A DNA stretch of 64,000 bases, from positions 654,257 through 718,256 of the forward strand of contig VSDK01021916.1 of assembly GCA_009767595.1 (NCBI GenBank), read 5' to 3'. A program made the translations under genes and the position numbers. The stretch comes from Symbiodinium kawagutii (Eukaryota; Sar; Dinophyceae; Suessiales; Symbiodiniaceae). The notes beneath the pieces were generated by a model. That model did no database searches. It was given only the letters and a program-made list of their open reading frames with translations, and was not told the DNA's origin. Of the stretch, positions 11,223 through 22,790 are shown one piece after another (the stretch's first letter is position 1; each line of letters opens with the position of its first letter).

Positions 11223-12462
11223 TAGTTCAAGATATTTTGCAGAGTATACATGTCATATGTGCATACTGAGCATCCCAACAGACATAGCTGTTTTTGTTTG
11301 GGTGGTGATCATTCTGGGTGCCGTCGTTTGGGTCAATACCACTGGCTTTGTTATAGTTGAGATCATCAGGTTGCAAGGCATGCGCAGCCAGAGATGTCAA
11401 AGCTTTGGTTTCCAGCCCTCATGTCATGGTTGACAAGTGCAGAAGTGTCGTGTTTAGTGCTGTCCATTGCAAGTTGTTGCTGTGCGAATGGACTTGTTTT
11501 TTTATAGACTTTTGGGTCTTAGGATGGCTTAGGTCACTCCTTAGGGGTGTCATTGCTGCAATTCCAACCACTAGAAACTCCTGAAATATCCTTTGGGACA
11601 ATAGATCATAGGTTGAGTCGTCTCAGCAACACTTTGTTCAACTGGATCACCAATCAAAATCGATCACTGTCGCGGGAATCAGCAGTTCATGGATGTCCAC
11701 TCGCTTCCAGGAGGATCCTCAGAGACAGATTCCCTTGTCAGAATTGATTGCATCTTGGGCAGCACGGGGAACTGCCCTTGCCAATGATGAATCAACGTGT
11801 CGAGCTGCAAGTCACATCAACTCGCAGTTCGTATCGTTGCGAACAATGATCTCACTGCTGTCTTCAAACATTTTTTATTTTCCCCAGTATTGTCAAATGG
11901 TTGGTTGGTTGACTGATATTTTTCAACTATACCCAGCACTGCTTGTTGGCCTCTGGTTCCGGATGATTTGGGTGCACAGAGTTTTCTTCGAATGCGATAT
12001 GTTCAATACAGTATAATGACTTACATAATTGTCGGATGTCGTGGGCCTTTCTGAATGGGTATGTTAGCATCAGAAGAACCGTTTCTGCCATTTGGTTATT
12101 TTGTGAGGTTTTCAAAAAAACTGGTGATCAATGAAGACAAACTGGTTGATTCTTCAGGAAGGATTGTTGTACTTTGTGTTTTTGTTAAAGGTGTACTAGA
12201 ACATGCTGGAACCCAGTATGCGAACAGTTCTGAACCACTAAAAGAAGTTGGACCCTAGGGCGTGTTGCATGGCTCTTCGTTCTTGGTAGAATCCCCAGCT
12301 TCACTCTGGTAATTTATCCATTTCAGCAAGGGGAGTTTCATTGCTATCAACGGGAGATCCATATGAATAAACCACCCCTGGTTTCCCGATAGATAGCTGA
12401 TGATTTACTGTCAAGTAAGGGAGGTTTATTTAAATGGATCATCTACCATTATCAACTGCATG
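11223..12462. other. No gene recognised
   Basis: Several medium ORFs occur on both strands with no recognised domain. 11900-11990 has some T3-like words (GGTTGGTTGACTGATATTTTT). Confidence 0.25.
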
Positions 12463-12564
12463 GTTGGTGGTTTGATTGACATATTTTATTTTCCCTAGTA
12501 ATTATTAGCAACTGGTTGGTGAACTTGCGGTATTTTTCATGACGGGGTTCAAACCACCAACCAG
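12463..12564 (+). repeat. T3 element with GT...AG ends
   Basis: It starts GTTGGTGGTTTGATTGACAT and ends GGGTTCAAACCACCAACCAG. The ends are inverted repeats (GGTTGGTGGTTT / AAACCACCAACC). As written it begins GT and ends AG, so it could be spliced exactly. No coding exon is recognised beside this copy. Confidence 0.8.
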
Positions 12565-13060
12565 TCAAGTTTACATGCCCTTACACTGGTCAGTGTGGGT
12601 CAACTGCCACATGGTTTCCCGCTCCCGAAAAGGACATCCAAACTTGAAATTCAGACAGCTGTGACTTAACACATCACCGGCTGAAAATAGATGAGATGTA
12701 CATCTCAACTGCTGGCCCAGTTTGGGCGCAGATGCTGGCAGATGGGTTTAGAGGTGCTTCAATTCTTGGTTGATGGTGAAACCTGTGACTAGTGATGGTT
12801 GGTAAATGATGGTGAATGATGGTGGCTTCAATAGTTGGCTAGTCACCGCCAGTCATGTGGATCGATTGACAAGCAATAGATCGACGGGCGCGGTTGGAAG
12901 CTTCTGATCTAGATTTTGCACAAGGATATCTAGCTGATGGTCTGAAACATGTCATGTGTGTTTGCACTAATGGGACGGATAGGATAGTCCAATGATGAAT
13001 CATCCATGATAATGGGATGGATCATGTGCAGGCATGACCGCTTCATGGCTGTTTTTTTGG

Positions 13061-13145
13061 AGTGAGGCCAGGAGCCAGGAGTATCCTTATAGCCCTTTCA
13101 AGGGGGAGCCAAGAAGCTAGCTACCTGGAGGGCCCCAACCAAAGG
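13061..13145 (+). repeat. T5 repeat
   Basis: GGAGTATCCTTATAGCCCTT, TTCAAGGGGGAGCCAAG and CCCCAACCAAAGG align with the copies at 33981 and 50068. Confidence 0.6.
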
Positions 13146-13193
13146 GCAGTCACGCATGGCCAACCAACGACGAAGAATCAGAGCATGGTGCAG

Positions 13194-13268
13194 TCCCTGA
13201 ACCCTTGGGAGCGCTCAGGATGGAATGGAGACACAGCTTTGAGGCTTTGCCGATCGGTGTTGAGACTG
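13194..13268 (+). CDS. Probable exon ending at a consensus donor
   Basis: The acceptor GCATGGTGCAG opens 25 codons (SLNPWERSGWNGDTALRLCR then SVLRL) to the strong donor GTAAGT at 13269. A second frame is also open (begins PEPLGALRMEW). The donor is the best evidence. Confidence 0.4.
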
Positions 13269-13536
13269 GTAAGTTTCATGCATTTTAATGCTTCGATCTG
13301 GTATATAAATGGTATCAAATGGTTCAATCGTGGTTGAATGATGGTTCATTGCTCATGGTTCACAAGGATCGGAGTATTGTTTGTCAAAATTGACATATGG
13401 TTTCATTGTGGTTTTGAAGATTTAATGACAAATGAAAAGTGTTCAATGAGGGCTAGGGGTCTAAGAATGGTGCAAGCATGGTCCAATCATGGTTTAATAA
13501 TGATTAATCAGTCTTAAGTTATCACTATGAGGGCAA

Positions 13537-13597
13537 ATGGTGGTTGATGATGCTTCATGGTGGTTGATGATGCTTCATGGTGGTTGATGATGGAGGA
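13537..13597 (+). repeat. 20-nt tandem repeat
   Basis: TGGTGGTTGATGATGCTTCA occurs twice in full, followed by a partial third copy. Confidence 0.8.
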
Positions 13598-13882
13598 CCA
13601 CAATCAATAGTGAGGAAAATGGTTGGACGGTTCATGACGTCCAACGACAGCATGGTTGGACGGCATGATCAGCACTCACGATCGCTGGAAGAGTTGATAT
13701 GTAAATATGAATATCTACAACCATAGTTGATGACCATAGTTAGTAACTAGCTAATAACTACTGTAACCATAGTATAAAGCTAATAACTAAGTAATATCTA
13801 GCTAATATCAATAACTAACTATATAATATGTTTTCCCATCCACATCATTTTATCAATTGCCATCAAGCTGTGTTGTTTGCAG

Positions 13883-14139
13883 GGATAAGTGGCCAGAGAT
13901 CACTTAGAGCACCGGGGGATAGCACCATGGGATCACTTAGAGTACCAGAGAATGAGCCCTGTATTGAATCTAGGGCTCCATTAAACACGAACAACCAGTT
14001 ATGCCATGGCCAGATATATGTAAACAGCGATGATGGACGCAACCTGCCTTCATTGGCATCCAAACTTTCACCAAGCTGCAGATCATCCATGCCTTCCATT
14101 GTGGATTACCTGCCACAGAGCTTCAAATTGATGAGATAA
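13883..14139 (+). CDS. Possible terminal exon with stop
   Basis: The acceptor TGTTGTTTGCAG opens 84 codons plus TAA. Pieces: ISGQRSLRAPGDSTMGSL, HGQIYVNSDDGRNLP and the end DYLPQSFKLMR. A minus-strand frame is equally long, so strand is not certain. No family is recognised. Confidence 0.33.
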
Positions 14140-14150
14140 ATGAACCATTT

Positions 14151-14255
14151 GGTGGTTTCTCCAAATAGGGAACGCCCCAAAATGTTGGGTTTATGTGGGT
14201 TTATTTATCGTTTACAAATGGTTAAATAAGAATGCTATGATTTTGAGGGTCCCCG
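14151..14255. repeat. T1 element, decayed right end
   Basis: GGTGGTTTCTCCAAATAGGG with AACGCCCCAAAATGTTGG, then TTTTGAGGGTCCCC. The final inverted repeat is no longer clear. Confidence 0.55.
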
Positions 14256-15062
14256 AATGTCAAGTTCATGATCGCCAAAAGCGAATAAATGCTTTCAATA
14301 CCCTCTAAACTGTAAGGTACGTGGGAGGCTTCGGAGGGACCCATAGCACAACCGACGCCATTTTGAAAGGATGTTACAATCGTAACCTGTGCAACCAAAG
14401 ATTATGTCGGACTTGCTTGGGACGATATCACTCGGACAACACGATACACAATCATTGTTTCACAGGTGACAGTCAAGATGGGGTGACATGGGAATACATG
14501 GAATGCGCACTGTGGTATATAGTATAATTGACAAAATTCCCGATGTTTTCGAGCACGCAGGTGTTCAATCGAGAGAATTATCGTGAATTATAGCCGTGTG
14601 TCCAACATGGACTCCAAAATTGCTGTGTAAGTTTGACTTATGACCCACGACCCTCATTCTCATCCAGTGACTGATAACATTTATTGTTTGGTAGTAACGA
14701 GCTGAGAACAATTGTGAAGAGAGGGATTGGTTGCGAATGTTTGTTTTTCTTGCTACAGCATTTGTTGAAATATCATACCACGTTGTTTTTTTGAAATTGT
14801 TGATGCATCTCTATGTCCACAGTAGTTTCTTGTACAGTATATTAATTATGCATGTGCCTGTGCATCAACACGTCGTGTATATATATATATATACATTACA
14901 TATGAGCACATTCAACCCATCAAGCTTTGCCACGCACCTAGATGAGCTATTCTCATAAGTATGCCATGTACAAACAGACCTGGTATGCGGATGCCTGTTA
15001 CGCACAAGCCAGAGCCCCTTGCTCGTTGGCTTAGCTTGCAACTAGCGGAACCACCAGTTATG

Positions 15063-15122
15063 ACAGTTATGATGTATATGTATATGTGTATATGTGTATA
15101 TATATATATATACTTATATCAG
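15063..15122. repeat. TATG/TA microsatellite
   Basis: TATATGTATATGTGTATATG then pure TA. A similar TA run lies at 14878-14894. Confidence 0.8.
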
Positions 15123-15204
15123 TGGCTTATGAACAAATGCTAGCCAAAAGGCTTGACCTTGTAGGTCTGCCAATATGGTTCATCACACAACGTGCGACTT
15201 TCAG

Positions 15205-15283
15205 GCAGCCGCCACCTGAGCAAAGTTGTGACCAAGCGCCAGCGTTCATCAGCAAGGGGGGTGTTTATAGATTCGGAGCGGGC
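15205..15283 (+). CDS. Probable 79-nt exon
   Basis: The acceptor GCGACTTTCAG and donor GTAAAA enclose the frame SRHLSKVVTKRQRSSARGVF then IDSER. It is basic and looks coding; the family is unknown. Confidence 0.4.
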
Positions 15284-15330
15284 GTAAAACCCAGGTGTAA
15301 GGCTTTTTTTCAGAACCATGATTGAGCATG

Positions 15331-15443
15331 TGGGTATGTGCCAAGCCATAGGGTAACCAATGGGCCCCACCAAACAATGATCATTTTGAAAATGGAAACC
15401 ATTGATTGATTGGGGGCACAGTTAGTTTGGCACATACCCATGT
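15331..15443 (+). repeat. T4 inverted-repeat element, copy 1
   Basis: TGGGTATGTGCCAAGCCATA at the left and GTTTGGCACATACCCATG at the right are inverted repeats. The internal GGGTAACCAATGGGCCCCAC is shared with the copy at 61966-62104. Confidence 0.75.
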
Positions 15444-15587
15444 ATGAACTATCCGTAATCAACCATGATTAGTAACCAACAAGCAACACCAACCATATTT
15501 ATCTATTTCTGAACTACATATAATACATTTTTGCCTATGCCAGAGACTCTAGACAACGATTAGCCACTATGTCCCGGGGCACAAACC

Positions 15588-15616
15588 ATCATCATCATCA
15601 TCACCACCACCACCAG

Positions 15617-15665
<49 letters not shown>

Positions 15666-15667
15666 GT
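15588..15667 (+). repeat. CAT/CAC trinucleotide microsatellite
   Basis: A near-pure (ATC)n run with a short CAC interruption. On the minus strand it reads as poly-aspartate, which is an artefact of the repeat. Confidence 0.9.
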
Positions 15668-16195
15668 CATCAAGCAGCTGCAAAACTAGGTGGGACGAGA
15701 TGATTTCCCCAAGACCATTGTGCAAGCCTGCGGCCGTAGCTGTTGTTTGACTATGCTTGATCATAGCTCCGAGATCCACCAGCCATATATTGGAATACCA
15801 GTGAGAATACAACCAGCTCGAACCTGGCCAGCTGGTTGTGCGTATGTTTGGTTTAAGGAAAGGGGAATGCCAGCTGTAACCAGAGGAAGCCCAACCAGCC
15901 ACCAGGGTGTTGATGCTGCTGAGATCCGCAATCTGTGAGTTCCCTTACCATGGGCTGGCTGGTAGGCAGGGATATTGCGACCGGGCAGTCCCAGGTTTTT
16001 GTTCCTCTTTGGTCACATCTCATACCCACGGTTTCTTTGAAAACCGAAACCATTCCGAAGTCAATTGTAGACTTGAAGTATTGTTCATGGTAGATGGTGG
16101 AACCCAAACAAACAAGCAATAGGTCAACGAAATCAAAGCACCAATAGGTCAATGGCACAGCCATACCATTTGCTGCTAGTTCCTCCTTCTGTCAG

Positions 16196-16256
16196 CACCC
16201 AATCTGCGCGGAAAAATCTCACGGCCACTGCTGTGTCATTGCTGTCGTTGGGCAGG
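16196..16256 (+). CDS. Probable exon, pairs in phase with 16350
   Basis: The acceptor CCTTCTGTCAG opens the 20 codons TQSARKNLTATAVSLLSLGR, followed by the donor GTGATT, ending in phase 0. The family is unknown. Confidence 0.38.
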
Positions 16257-16349
16257 GTGATTACTGTGGGTCTAGTCGTTGATGGAGGGAATCACTATTG
16301 GCATCCATTGGCCCTTACGTCGAATATCATGAATCATTATCTGCCAAAG

Positions 16350-16431
16350 TATTTTCGCTACAGATTACCTGTGAATCCGGTAATCATCCGGGATCCCTTG
16401 GAATCAGCGGCCGAGCGGAGCCGCACGTCGG
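16350..16431 (+). CDS. Probable exon following a 93-nt intron
   Basis: The acceptor CTGCCAAAG is followed in phase 0 by YFRYRLPVNPVIIRDPLESA and then AERSRTS, with GTGTTG as donor. A longer minus-strand frame covers 16362-16560 and ends at a GTAATC donor, so this is a moderate call. Confidence 0.33.
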
Positions 16432-17045
16432 GTGTTGATATTAAGCCATGAGCCAATGGCAATGCGGCAGCCAGTGTCTCACATCCGAACCGGCGAGTTG
16501 GGGGTTGCCAGAAAAGTTGAGCAAATGTCATGCACCAATGGCACGAAGACATACTAAAACGGGATCGTTGTTGAAGATGAGCAAGTGACAAGATGATTCA
16601 TGTAGAAGTGCAGGCAGATAGCGACGGATTGGCATGGTGCATATACGAGCAATCGCACTTGATTTGTGAAAAACATCCTAAGTACAGCGAGGGCCTTGTG
16701 CAATTTTTGTGCTGCCGATCCATACATAGTCCCATTGGTTTGCTTTGTCGTTGGAATGTGCAATTGAACATGAGATACCCTTAAAGAGGCGCGGAACCAG
16801 ACAAAGCCCAAGCAAGTACAACTGGATTTTATGGAAATAAATGCAGCCTCGCATACATTCAGAGAGAGAGAGAGACAATTAATGACACGTAGATACATAT
16901 ATGTATATCATAATCTATGTAAAGAGAGAGAGAGGGAATTGTGCATGTATATGTAAATATGTTCATATCAAAGTAGATCTATGCATGTACATGTTTATAT
17001 TCACACATGTACCGTATGGCAATGTCCATAAATCCTACTGAACAG

Positions 17046-17190
17046 CATATGTGTTTGCCACTTCGACCTCTATGGGAAAAGGAATCAACAGATGGCGTCA
17101 TGAAGTTGCTGCGGGGCCCAGCATATCTATTGCCCATGCTTTGGTCGCCAAGCAACTGGACAGCATTGAATTGGTTGCTGCAAATGAATG
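17046..17190 (+). CDS. Probable 145-nt exon
   Basis: The acceptor CCTACTGAACAG and donor GTAAAA bound 47 codons. Pieces: YVFATSTSMGKGINRWRHEV, ISIAHALVAKQLDSIELVAA and NE. Both sites are good and the frame is natural. A second plus frame is also open. No family is recognised. Confidence 0.45.
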
Positions 17191-17267
17191 GTAAAAAACT
17201 AAGTAAGCTAGAAAGACACCACACACTGTCACGCACTGTCACACGGTTTTTTTCACATGTCTTTTAT

Positions 17268-17453
17268 ATAGATATATCCATATATACATTCACGCGCCCA
17301 TTTTTATACGCAGGTATTCATGATACGCATCAATTGATACATTATTATATATATATTGATATTTCTATATATACGTATGTTTACGTGCCCAATTTACATA
17401 CGCAGGTATGCATGATACGAATCAATGAACGCATTTATATATATATATTATAT

Positions 17454-17484
<31 letters not shown>

Positions 17485-17560
17485 TTTGTTTATTTATTTA
17501 TTTATTTATTTAATCATGTATTCATTTGATTATATATTTACATATATATACATATACTCA
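17268..17560. repeat. AT-rich microsatellites including (TTTA)n
   Basis: TATATA runs, then TTTATTTATTTATTTATTTA from about 17450 to 17512. The AT-rich ORFs across this stretch are not genes. Confidence 0.85.
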
Positions 17561-17668
17561 TTCATATCCTCTGCACGTATACATGCATGGACTGATTGCA
17601 TATACGTGGAAGATGCATAGCGCCAACGTCATGGGTCATGTATGAAAGGAGATCAGATCTGATCGATA

Positions 17669-17774
17669 TGGTTGTTTCTCAAAAAGGGGACCCAGACAAA
17701 ATGTTGGTTTATTTCCATACTATAAATGGTGAATGAAGGATGATTTGGGGGTACCTTTTTTTGAGAAACACCCG
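17669..17774. repeat. T1 inverted-repeat element
   Basis: GGTTGTTTCTCAAAAAGGGG ... GGGGGTACCTTTTTTTGAGA AACACC; good inverted ends. Confidence 0.75.
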
Positions 17775-17948
17775 CATGAATATAGATATATCCCATTGGT
17801 TATAACATAACAGGGTACTCAATCACTATTGCCGTGTTCTGTTGGACTATAGCCAATGATTCTCACTACGAGTAATCGGGGTCGTCTACCAGTTATGGTG
17901 AGGTTCTAGACCGGCCATGTTTGGTAGAGGGTGGACCTGGGACAAAGA

Positions 17949-17986
17949 ACCCTCTTGAAAAACCAACCCTCTTGAAAAACCAAGAA
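17949..17986 (+). repeat. 19-nt tandem duplication
   Basis: ACCCTCTTGAAAAACCAA occurs twice head to tail. Confidence 0.75.
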
Positions 17987-18119
17987 GTTTGATCATCAAA
18001 GTACCAGTGATTGACCAGTTACAACCGTGAATTAACAACGATTCCCGGCTGGTGATTTCAAACATTTTAGATTTTCCCTATTAACTTAAACGGTTAGTTG
18101 ATTCAACCACCATGAACTT

Positions 18120-18265
18120 CACCGTCAAATCTTCGAGTCCATGGGCTGTGGCAACTCCAAGCTCCCCATATCGATGCTTCGACTGCGCCGTAGCGGTGGG
18201 TCTCCGGAGAAAGTCGCGGGGATCGCGATGGGGTGAATGGCTCAGGGCCTGTAGCGGTTGGTTTA
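18120..18265. other. GC-rich exon-like island, strand ambiguous
   Basis: Minus strand: the acceptor ACCGCTACAG, a frame starting ALSHSPHRDPRDFLRRP and the donor GTGAAG. Plus strand: a frame containing MGCGNSKLPISMLRLRR up to GTGAAT, which as a start would carry a myristoylation-like MGCGNS end. Only one can be right. Confidence 0.35.
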
Positions 18266-19010
18266 CGCCTTGTTCCATCACATGAAGTGGCGTATGCCTG
18301 GGCCGTTGATCCCTTGGTTAAGCCATTTCTAGACCTAATGATATGGAGTGGTATATGCGAGTTAAGATATTTACTCCGCAACAGGTGATATGACCCTCAA
18401 TAGGTTGGCATACCTTTACAGTAATAGGTCGGCATTTATGCCATGATTGTCAAGTTGGATATTCACGGCGCAACTGAACTAGCACCTACAATGGAATGCC
18501 AGCTGCCAGCTGCCACGGAAGTCCATGAGCCGATGGCAACCATGGAACCAAGGCTACTAATTTGGAATAGTCAAGTCCGAAACTATCATGGAATGTTATC
18601 AACTATGGGAGACATTGGGAGACATATGTTTGTTTGTCCCCTGTACCCTTGGCTGCTCACAGCCCGTACATGACCACATTTGGCTGGTGGGACGGGTTCA
18701 CTACAACCCATGGCTCATTGTCCGTGAATACTGACCCATCGCCAATATGTATGTACATATATATATATATATATTTTTATCTCTCTCTCTCTCTATGCCT
18801 ATATTTTCTTTAGAGTTGGTATAATATCATCTTTGATTGATTAATTACTCTCCCCAGCTTTATCAACCATGAATGATTGTTAGTAACTAGTTGTTGGACC
18901 CATAGTTTCGTACATATAGTCGGTATCTCTCCTGTTCAACTGTTGATCATGATCCCCAGCTTTATCAATCGTGAACCAGCCTATTGTTCAACCCTGTTTC
19001 TTGGCTCACA

Positions 19011-19109
19011 TGGTGGTTTCGCGAAATGCGGGTACCCGCAAAATCATCCCATACTATTTATAGTAATAAACCAACGGTTTTGGGGGTCCCCTCTTTTAAG
19101 AAACCGCCA
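19011..19109. repeat. T1 inverted-repeat element
   Basis: TGGTGGTTTCGCGAAATGCG ... TTTTAAGAAACCGCCA, with GGGTACCCGCAAAATCATCC and TAATAAACCAACGG inside. Confidence 0.75.
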
Positions 19110-19273
19110 GATAGTGTTAAACTATGAGTTTGCTGTTGGCTCTTCCCCATATTTAAGCATTATTAAGCATTGTTAAGCATGGTTGACCACCACAATCCCC
19201 TATAAAACCACCACTCTTTGGGGCCATCCACTGAGCCGCGGTGTAGCTTCCATGCGCCAACGCTTCCTGGCAG

Positions 19274-19617
19274 GACTTGGGCGTGTGGCTCATCGAGATC
19301 AACTCCTCGTGTGGTAGCCAGGAACGACTGCAACATGCACGACTGTCAGTGCATCAACAGCAGCGACGACAACTACTACTCCTCCTACTACTCCTCCTCC
19401 TACTCCTCCTCCTACTACTCCTCCTACTACTCCTGCTACTGCTTCTGCTACTGCTACCTATTGACTACAAAGTGCTACATCTACCTACTGACTACTAGCC
19501 ACTAGCAATCTCTCACAGGAGCCTCGCCAAGGCCCGACTTGTCCTACTCCACTTCCACCACCAAGCAGCTGGTGAAGGCCATGATCGAGGCGTTCCGCTG
19601 CGCGGCTAAGCCACCTG
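19274..19617 (+). CDS. Tubulin tyrosine ligase-like (TTLL) protein, end of catalytic domain, two exons
   Basis: Two exons, 19274-19313 and 19519-19617, join in phase across a 205-nt intron. Exon 1 reads DLGVWLIEINSSC; the WLIEIN(S) motif is the metal- and ATP-binding strand near the end of the TTL domain. The join adds G, and exon 2 continues with SPRPDLSYSTSTTKQLVKAM. The YST-x-TKQLV pattern is typical of TTLL enzymes, including glycylase-type members. TTLLs ligate amino acids to tubulin tails, which here would mean flagellar or cortical microtubules. Sites: CTTCCTGGCAG acceptor, GTAGCC donor, CTCTCACAG acceptor, GTGGTT donor. The N-terminal part of the domain was not found in the preceding 5 kb. 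Which upstream islands belong to this gene is unknown. Confidence 0.75.
19368..19470 (+). repeat. TACTACTCC-type microsatellite inside the TTLL intron
   Basis: TACTACTCCTCCTACTACTC and variants fill half the intron between the two TTLL exons. The long Leu/Tyr/Ser-rich ORFs over it are artefacts. Confidence 0.85.
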
Positions 19618-20210
19618 GTGGTTTCTGAATGGCAAGGGCCAAACTGTTCACAGTTCGCCAACAGAACTAAGGCTGAAACGAAATCTCACCACACGTGATA
19701 TGGAAATAGAAGAAGAATTCTATGAAAGGGACAGCTTGATTCTCTCTACAAGCTCTTCCAAAACAATACTGAGCTGCAACCATCATCTCGCAGAGGCGAA
19801 TTGTCAGTTGCCGGCAGGCTAACAGGCAAAACGGATGTCAGAGCAGATGTGACTTTGTTGATGAAGAGATGGAAGGGCATTGTGTTTCGCAAACCTTGAG
19901 CACCTCAAAATCCTTTTGATGCGCAATCACTGCGTACATTCCGGTTTGGATAGTTTTCATGCACTGCTAGTTCATAGACACATTGGCCACTTGCTGAGGG
20001 AAAGAAAGCCTTTCCATCGTATGTGAAATTATTCCCATCAAACTTGTATCAAGGATTTGGAAATGCAAGCAGTCTCCCCAACGACGTACGCTATCGCAAG
20101 AAACATGTTGGGATCAACCCAGCCTGGGTCGATATCAGCAGGTCGGTTGCTCGCTTAGTTTGAGGTGGTTGCAAGGGCTGAGTGGGGATTAACGCGCCCC
20201 ATAAACCCAG
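19618..20210. other. No gene recognised
   Basis: No domain or repeat array seen; probably intron downstream of the TTLL exons. Confidence 0.3.
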
Positions 20211-20328
20211 CAAGTAAGATAGAAGCTCCAAACGTTCACGTGGAACTTGACCTCCCTGACCAAATAAATGATTACTTGGAGGTTCCACATGTTGTCCTAT
20301 TGGTTTCCCTGGTGGAATCCAATGTAGG
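20211..20328 (+). CDS. Possible exon, acidic unknown protein
   Basis: The acceptor ATAAACCCAG opens 38 codons including IEAPNVHVELDLPDQINDYL and HVVLLVSLVESNV, before GTGGGG. A minus frame is also open. Confidence 0.33.
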
Positions 20329-20680
20329 GTGGGGCATGACGAGGCAACGTACTCGCACAATTGGAAGTTGAAGTGCTGAGCATTCAAACATCAGGCTTGA
20401 GCCATTCCTCAATGATGCTCAGATACTGTAGCTCCAATAGTCAACTGGGGTGGTATACATTTGCCCTTCAAGAAACGTTACGATTTGATGAATCCGGCAC
20501 TAGAAAAGCCTCTCTAAACCAGCTGATTCACCGAATGTTCAACCATTTTGATGTCGACTCTATGGCAAGCTAGCCATCACCATTTCTCTTTCCGTAAACC
20601 AGCTACCAAATGGCGGATGGTCCGGTTCGCAAGGTCAGTTTACCGGAGTGTATTCACGTATGTCGTGATGAGAATCAACG

Positions 20681-20851
20681 ATGGCCACACCTTTCAAGGA
20701 CTTAGCGCTGTGCCAGGACATGATGGCTGTGGTGCTGGACGTCGAGAAGTTCGGCTCCAGGTGCAGCGGCCGAAGAGTGGTGGATGGTGACCGGCAGCAT
20801 GGAGGATATGGCGAGCTGGGTCAAGGTTTTAAGCAACCAACTAATGGTTAA
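20681..20851 (+). CDS. Possible first or internal exon starting MATPFKDLALCQD
   Basis: An ATG opens a 56-codon frame: MATPFKDLALCQDMMAVVLD then VEKFGSR, with an internal donor candidate GTGCAG at 20760 and a stop at 20849. It may be the start of a gene or an internal exon. No family is recognised. Confidence 0.3.
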   Translation: MATPFKDLALCQDMMAVVLDVEKFGSRCSGRRVVDGDRQHGGYGELGQGFKQPTNG

Positions 20852-21546
20852 GCGACCAATGGCAAGGTCCCAATCAACATATTTGATTTGGTTGTTTGAA
20901 CTGTTCATCTACTTTCATAGTCATATACAAATCCACTGTTTGATATTGTACATGTACTCATTCGAAATGGAACAGTCATTAGAATTAGACTGACTATTTA
21001 GTGATGATACTAATTTTGGTGACGTTCTGTAGTATATCCGTGGCTATGGTAGCTTGAAGCTCCGTTGTTGGTTTGAAAATGAATCACACCTCGGGCATGA
21101 TTACTTGGGGACGACCTTGATGAATATCCCTGATGATAAATTCTTGAGATTGCGAGGCAGTTGGATTTTCTGAGATCATGTTTGGTTGGTGGGTTTTAAC
21201 ATTTGGGAGCTTTACAAGATCCATGGAGACCCAACATGTTTATTTCCTTTGAATGGGTGTTTTTTTGGTCGGTCTTGGACGGATTGGATCTGGTGGCTGA
21301 TTAGAGTTGGATAATCACGATGATCCAGTGGAATTCATTCAAAATCCATATGTATCTTCTTACCTTCAAACATGCATATCAAGATTTGAAGAGCATCAAA
21401 AGTTGACTAACAAAGTTGCCGCAGCCAGATATGACCAGTGGTCACGCACATACCTACCCAAGACCCACCTATCTACCGACCTGCTGTGTCTTTGACCTAA
21501 CCAAACATATCTAGCGAAGACCTGCGTCTACATCCGTGCTGACATA

Positions 21547-21648
21547 GGTGTTTCTCAAAATAGGGCACCCCCAAAATGGCTGGTTCATAGACTATAAATG
21601 GCTAATAGTGGATGATTTGGGGGTACCCTTATTTTGAGAAACCACCAC
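21547..21648. repeat. T1 inverted-repeat element
   Basis: GGTGTTTCTCAAAATAGGGC ... TTATTTTGAGAAACCACC, nearly intact ends. Confidence 0.8.
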
Positions 21649-21867
21649 ATGCTTATGTCCATCCCACATGTTTTCCCACCTGCTTGGTGATAGCTCCTGG
21701 CCATCAGTTGCACCGCGGCCAGGCTAGAGCGTCCCAAGCGAAAGTGGGGCAGCTGGTGTGGGCGCTCAGTTGTGTCAGTCGTGGCGAACCAATGGTTAAT
21801 AGTAGCTGGTTAACGGGTAATCACAGGGGAAAATAGGCAACAATAATCGGGGATATACCAGCTATAT

Positions 21868-21991
21868 ATGGCTATGAGTCAATATTAACCAACCAGCGTT
21901 CGTAGGGGGTTCCAACCAGCAATCATAGGTGAAACAGCCTGGTCAATGATGGGGGAACCAGGGGGACTAAGGGTGAACTGACCCATAGCCA
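21868..21991 (+). repeat. T2 inverted-repeat element
   Basis: ATGGCTATGAGTCAATATTAA ... GGGGGACTAAGGGTGAACTG ACCCATAGCC. It is slightly diverged from the consensus. Confidence 0.75.
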
Positions 21992-22179
21992 AGTTAGGCT
22001 GGGCGATTTGCAGACTCTTGGACAACAGGAACACTATGTTCATTTACACATATATGCAACATGGATCATATTGTTCCTAGACATGTTCTACAGCTACATG
22101 ATGTTTTGCATATGCAGCATAGATCATTCGAGATATCTATTTTACATATTTGAATGTACGATAAGGTACACATGCAAAT

Positions 22180-22235
22180 GCATATATATATATATGTGCG
22201 TACATATACATATATATATATATATATATACACAA
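22180..22235. repeat. TA/TATG microsatellite
   Basis: Runs of ATATATATATATGTGCGTAC and a following pure TA tract. Confidence 0.85.
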
Positions 22236-22659
22236 GTATATCAACATAGAATTCCCAACAGTTCTACATCCACTTGAATAGCTATACATCAAAACGTTGA
22301 GCTTGTAGTGAAAGTGCAGAATGTGAAGAGAGCATCGTAGTTTGCCTGTTGGCAGATTCAAGTCAGGAAACACTGCAGTAGAATAGACCCAAGCCCATTC
22401 AACGGATTTATCTTGTGTAACTCAAAGATGCATGGTTATGGATCAGTACCAATAATACCAAAAATACATGAAGTAAATGGATAGCATTCATTTGTGGGAA
22501 CCTCCACCAGCCTGATGGGTCTAAGGCAGGGACATTTGTGGGATGTCGACAGCCAGGGGTACAGGGACCCTGGACGAACCATACACTAATATAATTTGAA
22601 AGCAGGATTTAGTTCGTTCTTTTGCTCGGATGCCCAGATTGTTTTTGTGTGTGTGTGTT

Positions 22660-22790
22660 TAATCTTTGAGTACCAATACCAATAGTATTAGCGGTACCAG
22701 TCCAATACCAATACCATTTAGCAGTACTTTGAGTACCAATACCATGTTACACCGTTAATAACAAAGTAATTGGTACTCAATAACCATTAG
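22660..22790. repeat. TACCAATACCA degenerate repeat
   Basis: GAGTACCAATACCAATAGTA, AGTCCAATACCAATACC and similar words recur. Confidence 0.55.

Noticed and set aside
15567-15902. Minus-strand ORF with a poly-aspartate tract
   Set aside because: The tract is the (ATC)n microsatellite read on the other strand; no flanking coding signal.
17000-17513. 168-codon plus-strand ORF
   Set aside because: Its second half is the TA/TTTA microsatellite; only 17046-17190, in another frame, is kept as an exon.
18141-18232. MGCGNSK start of a myristoylated protein
   Set aside because: The motif is attractive, but the minus strand has better splice sites over the same bases, and no further exon in phase was found.
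19218-19505. Ser/Tyr- and Leu-rich ORFs of 73-95 codons
   Set aside because: They read through the TACTACTCC microsatellite in the TTLL intron.
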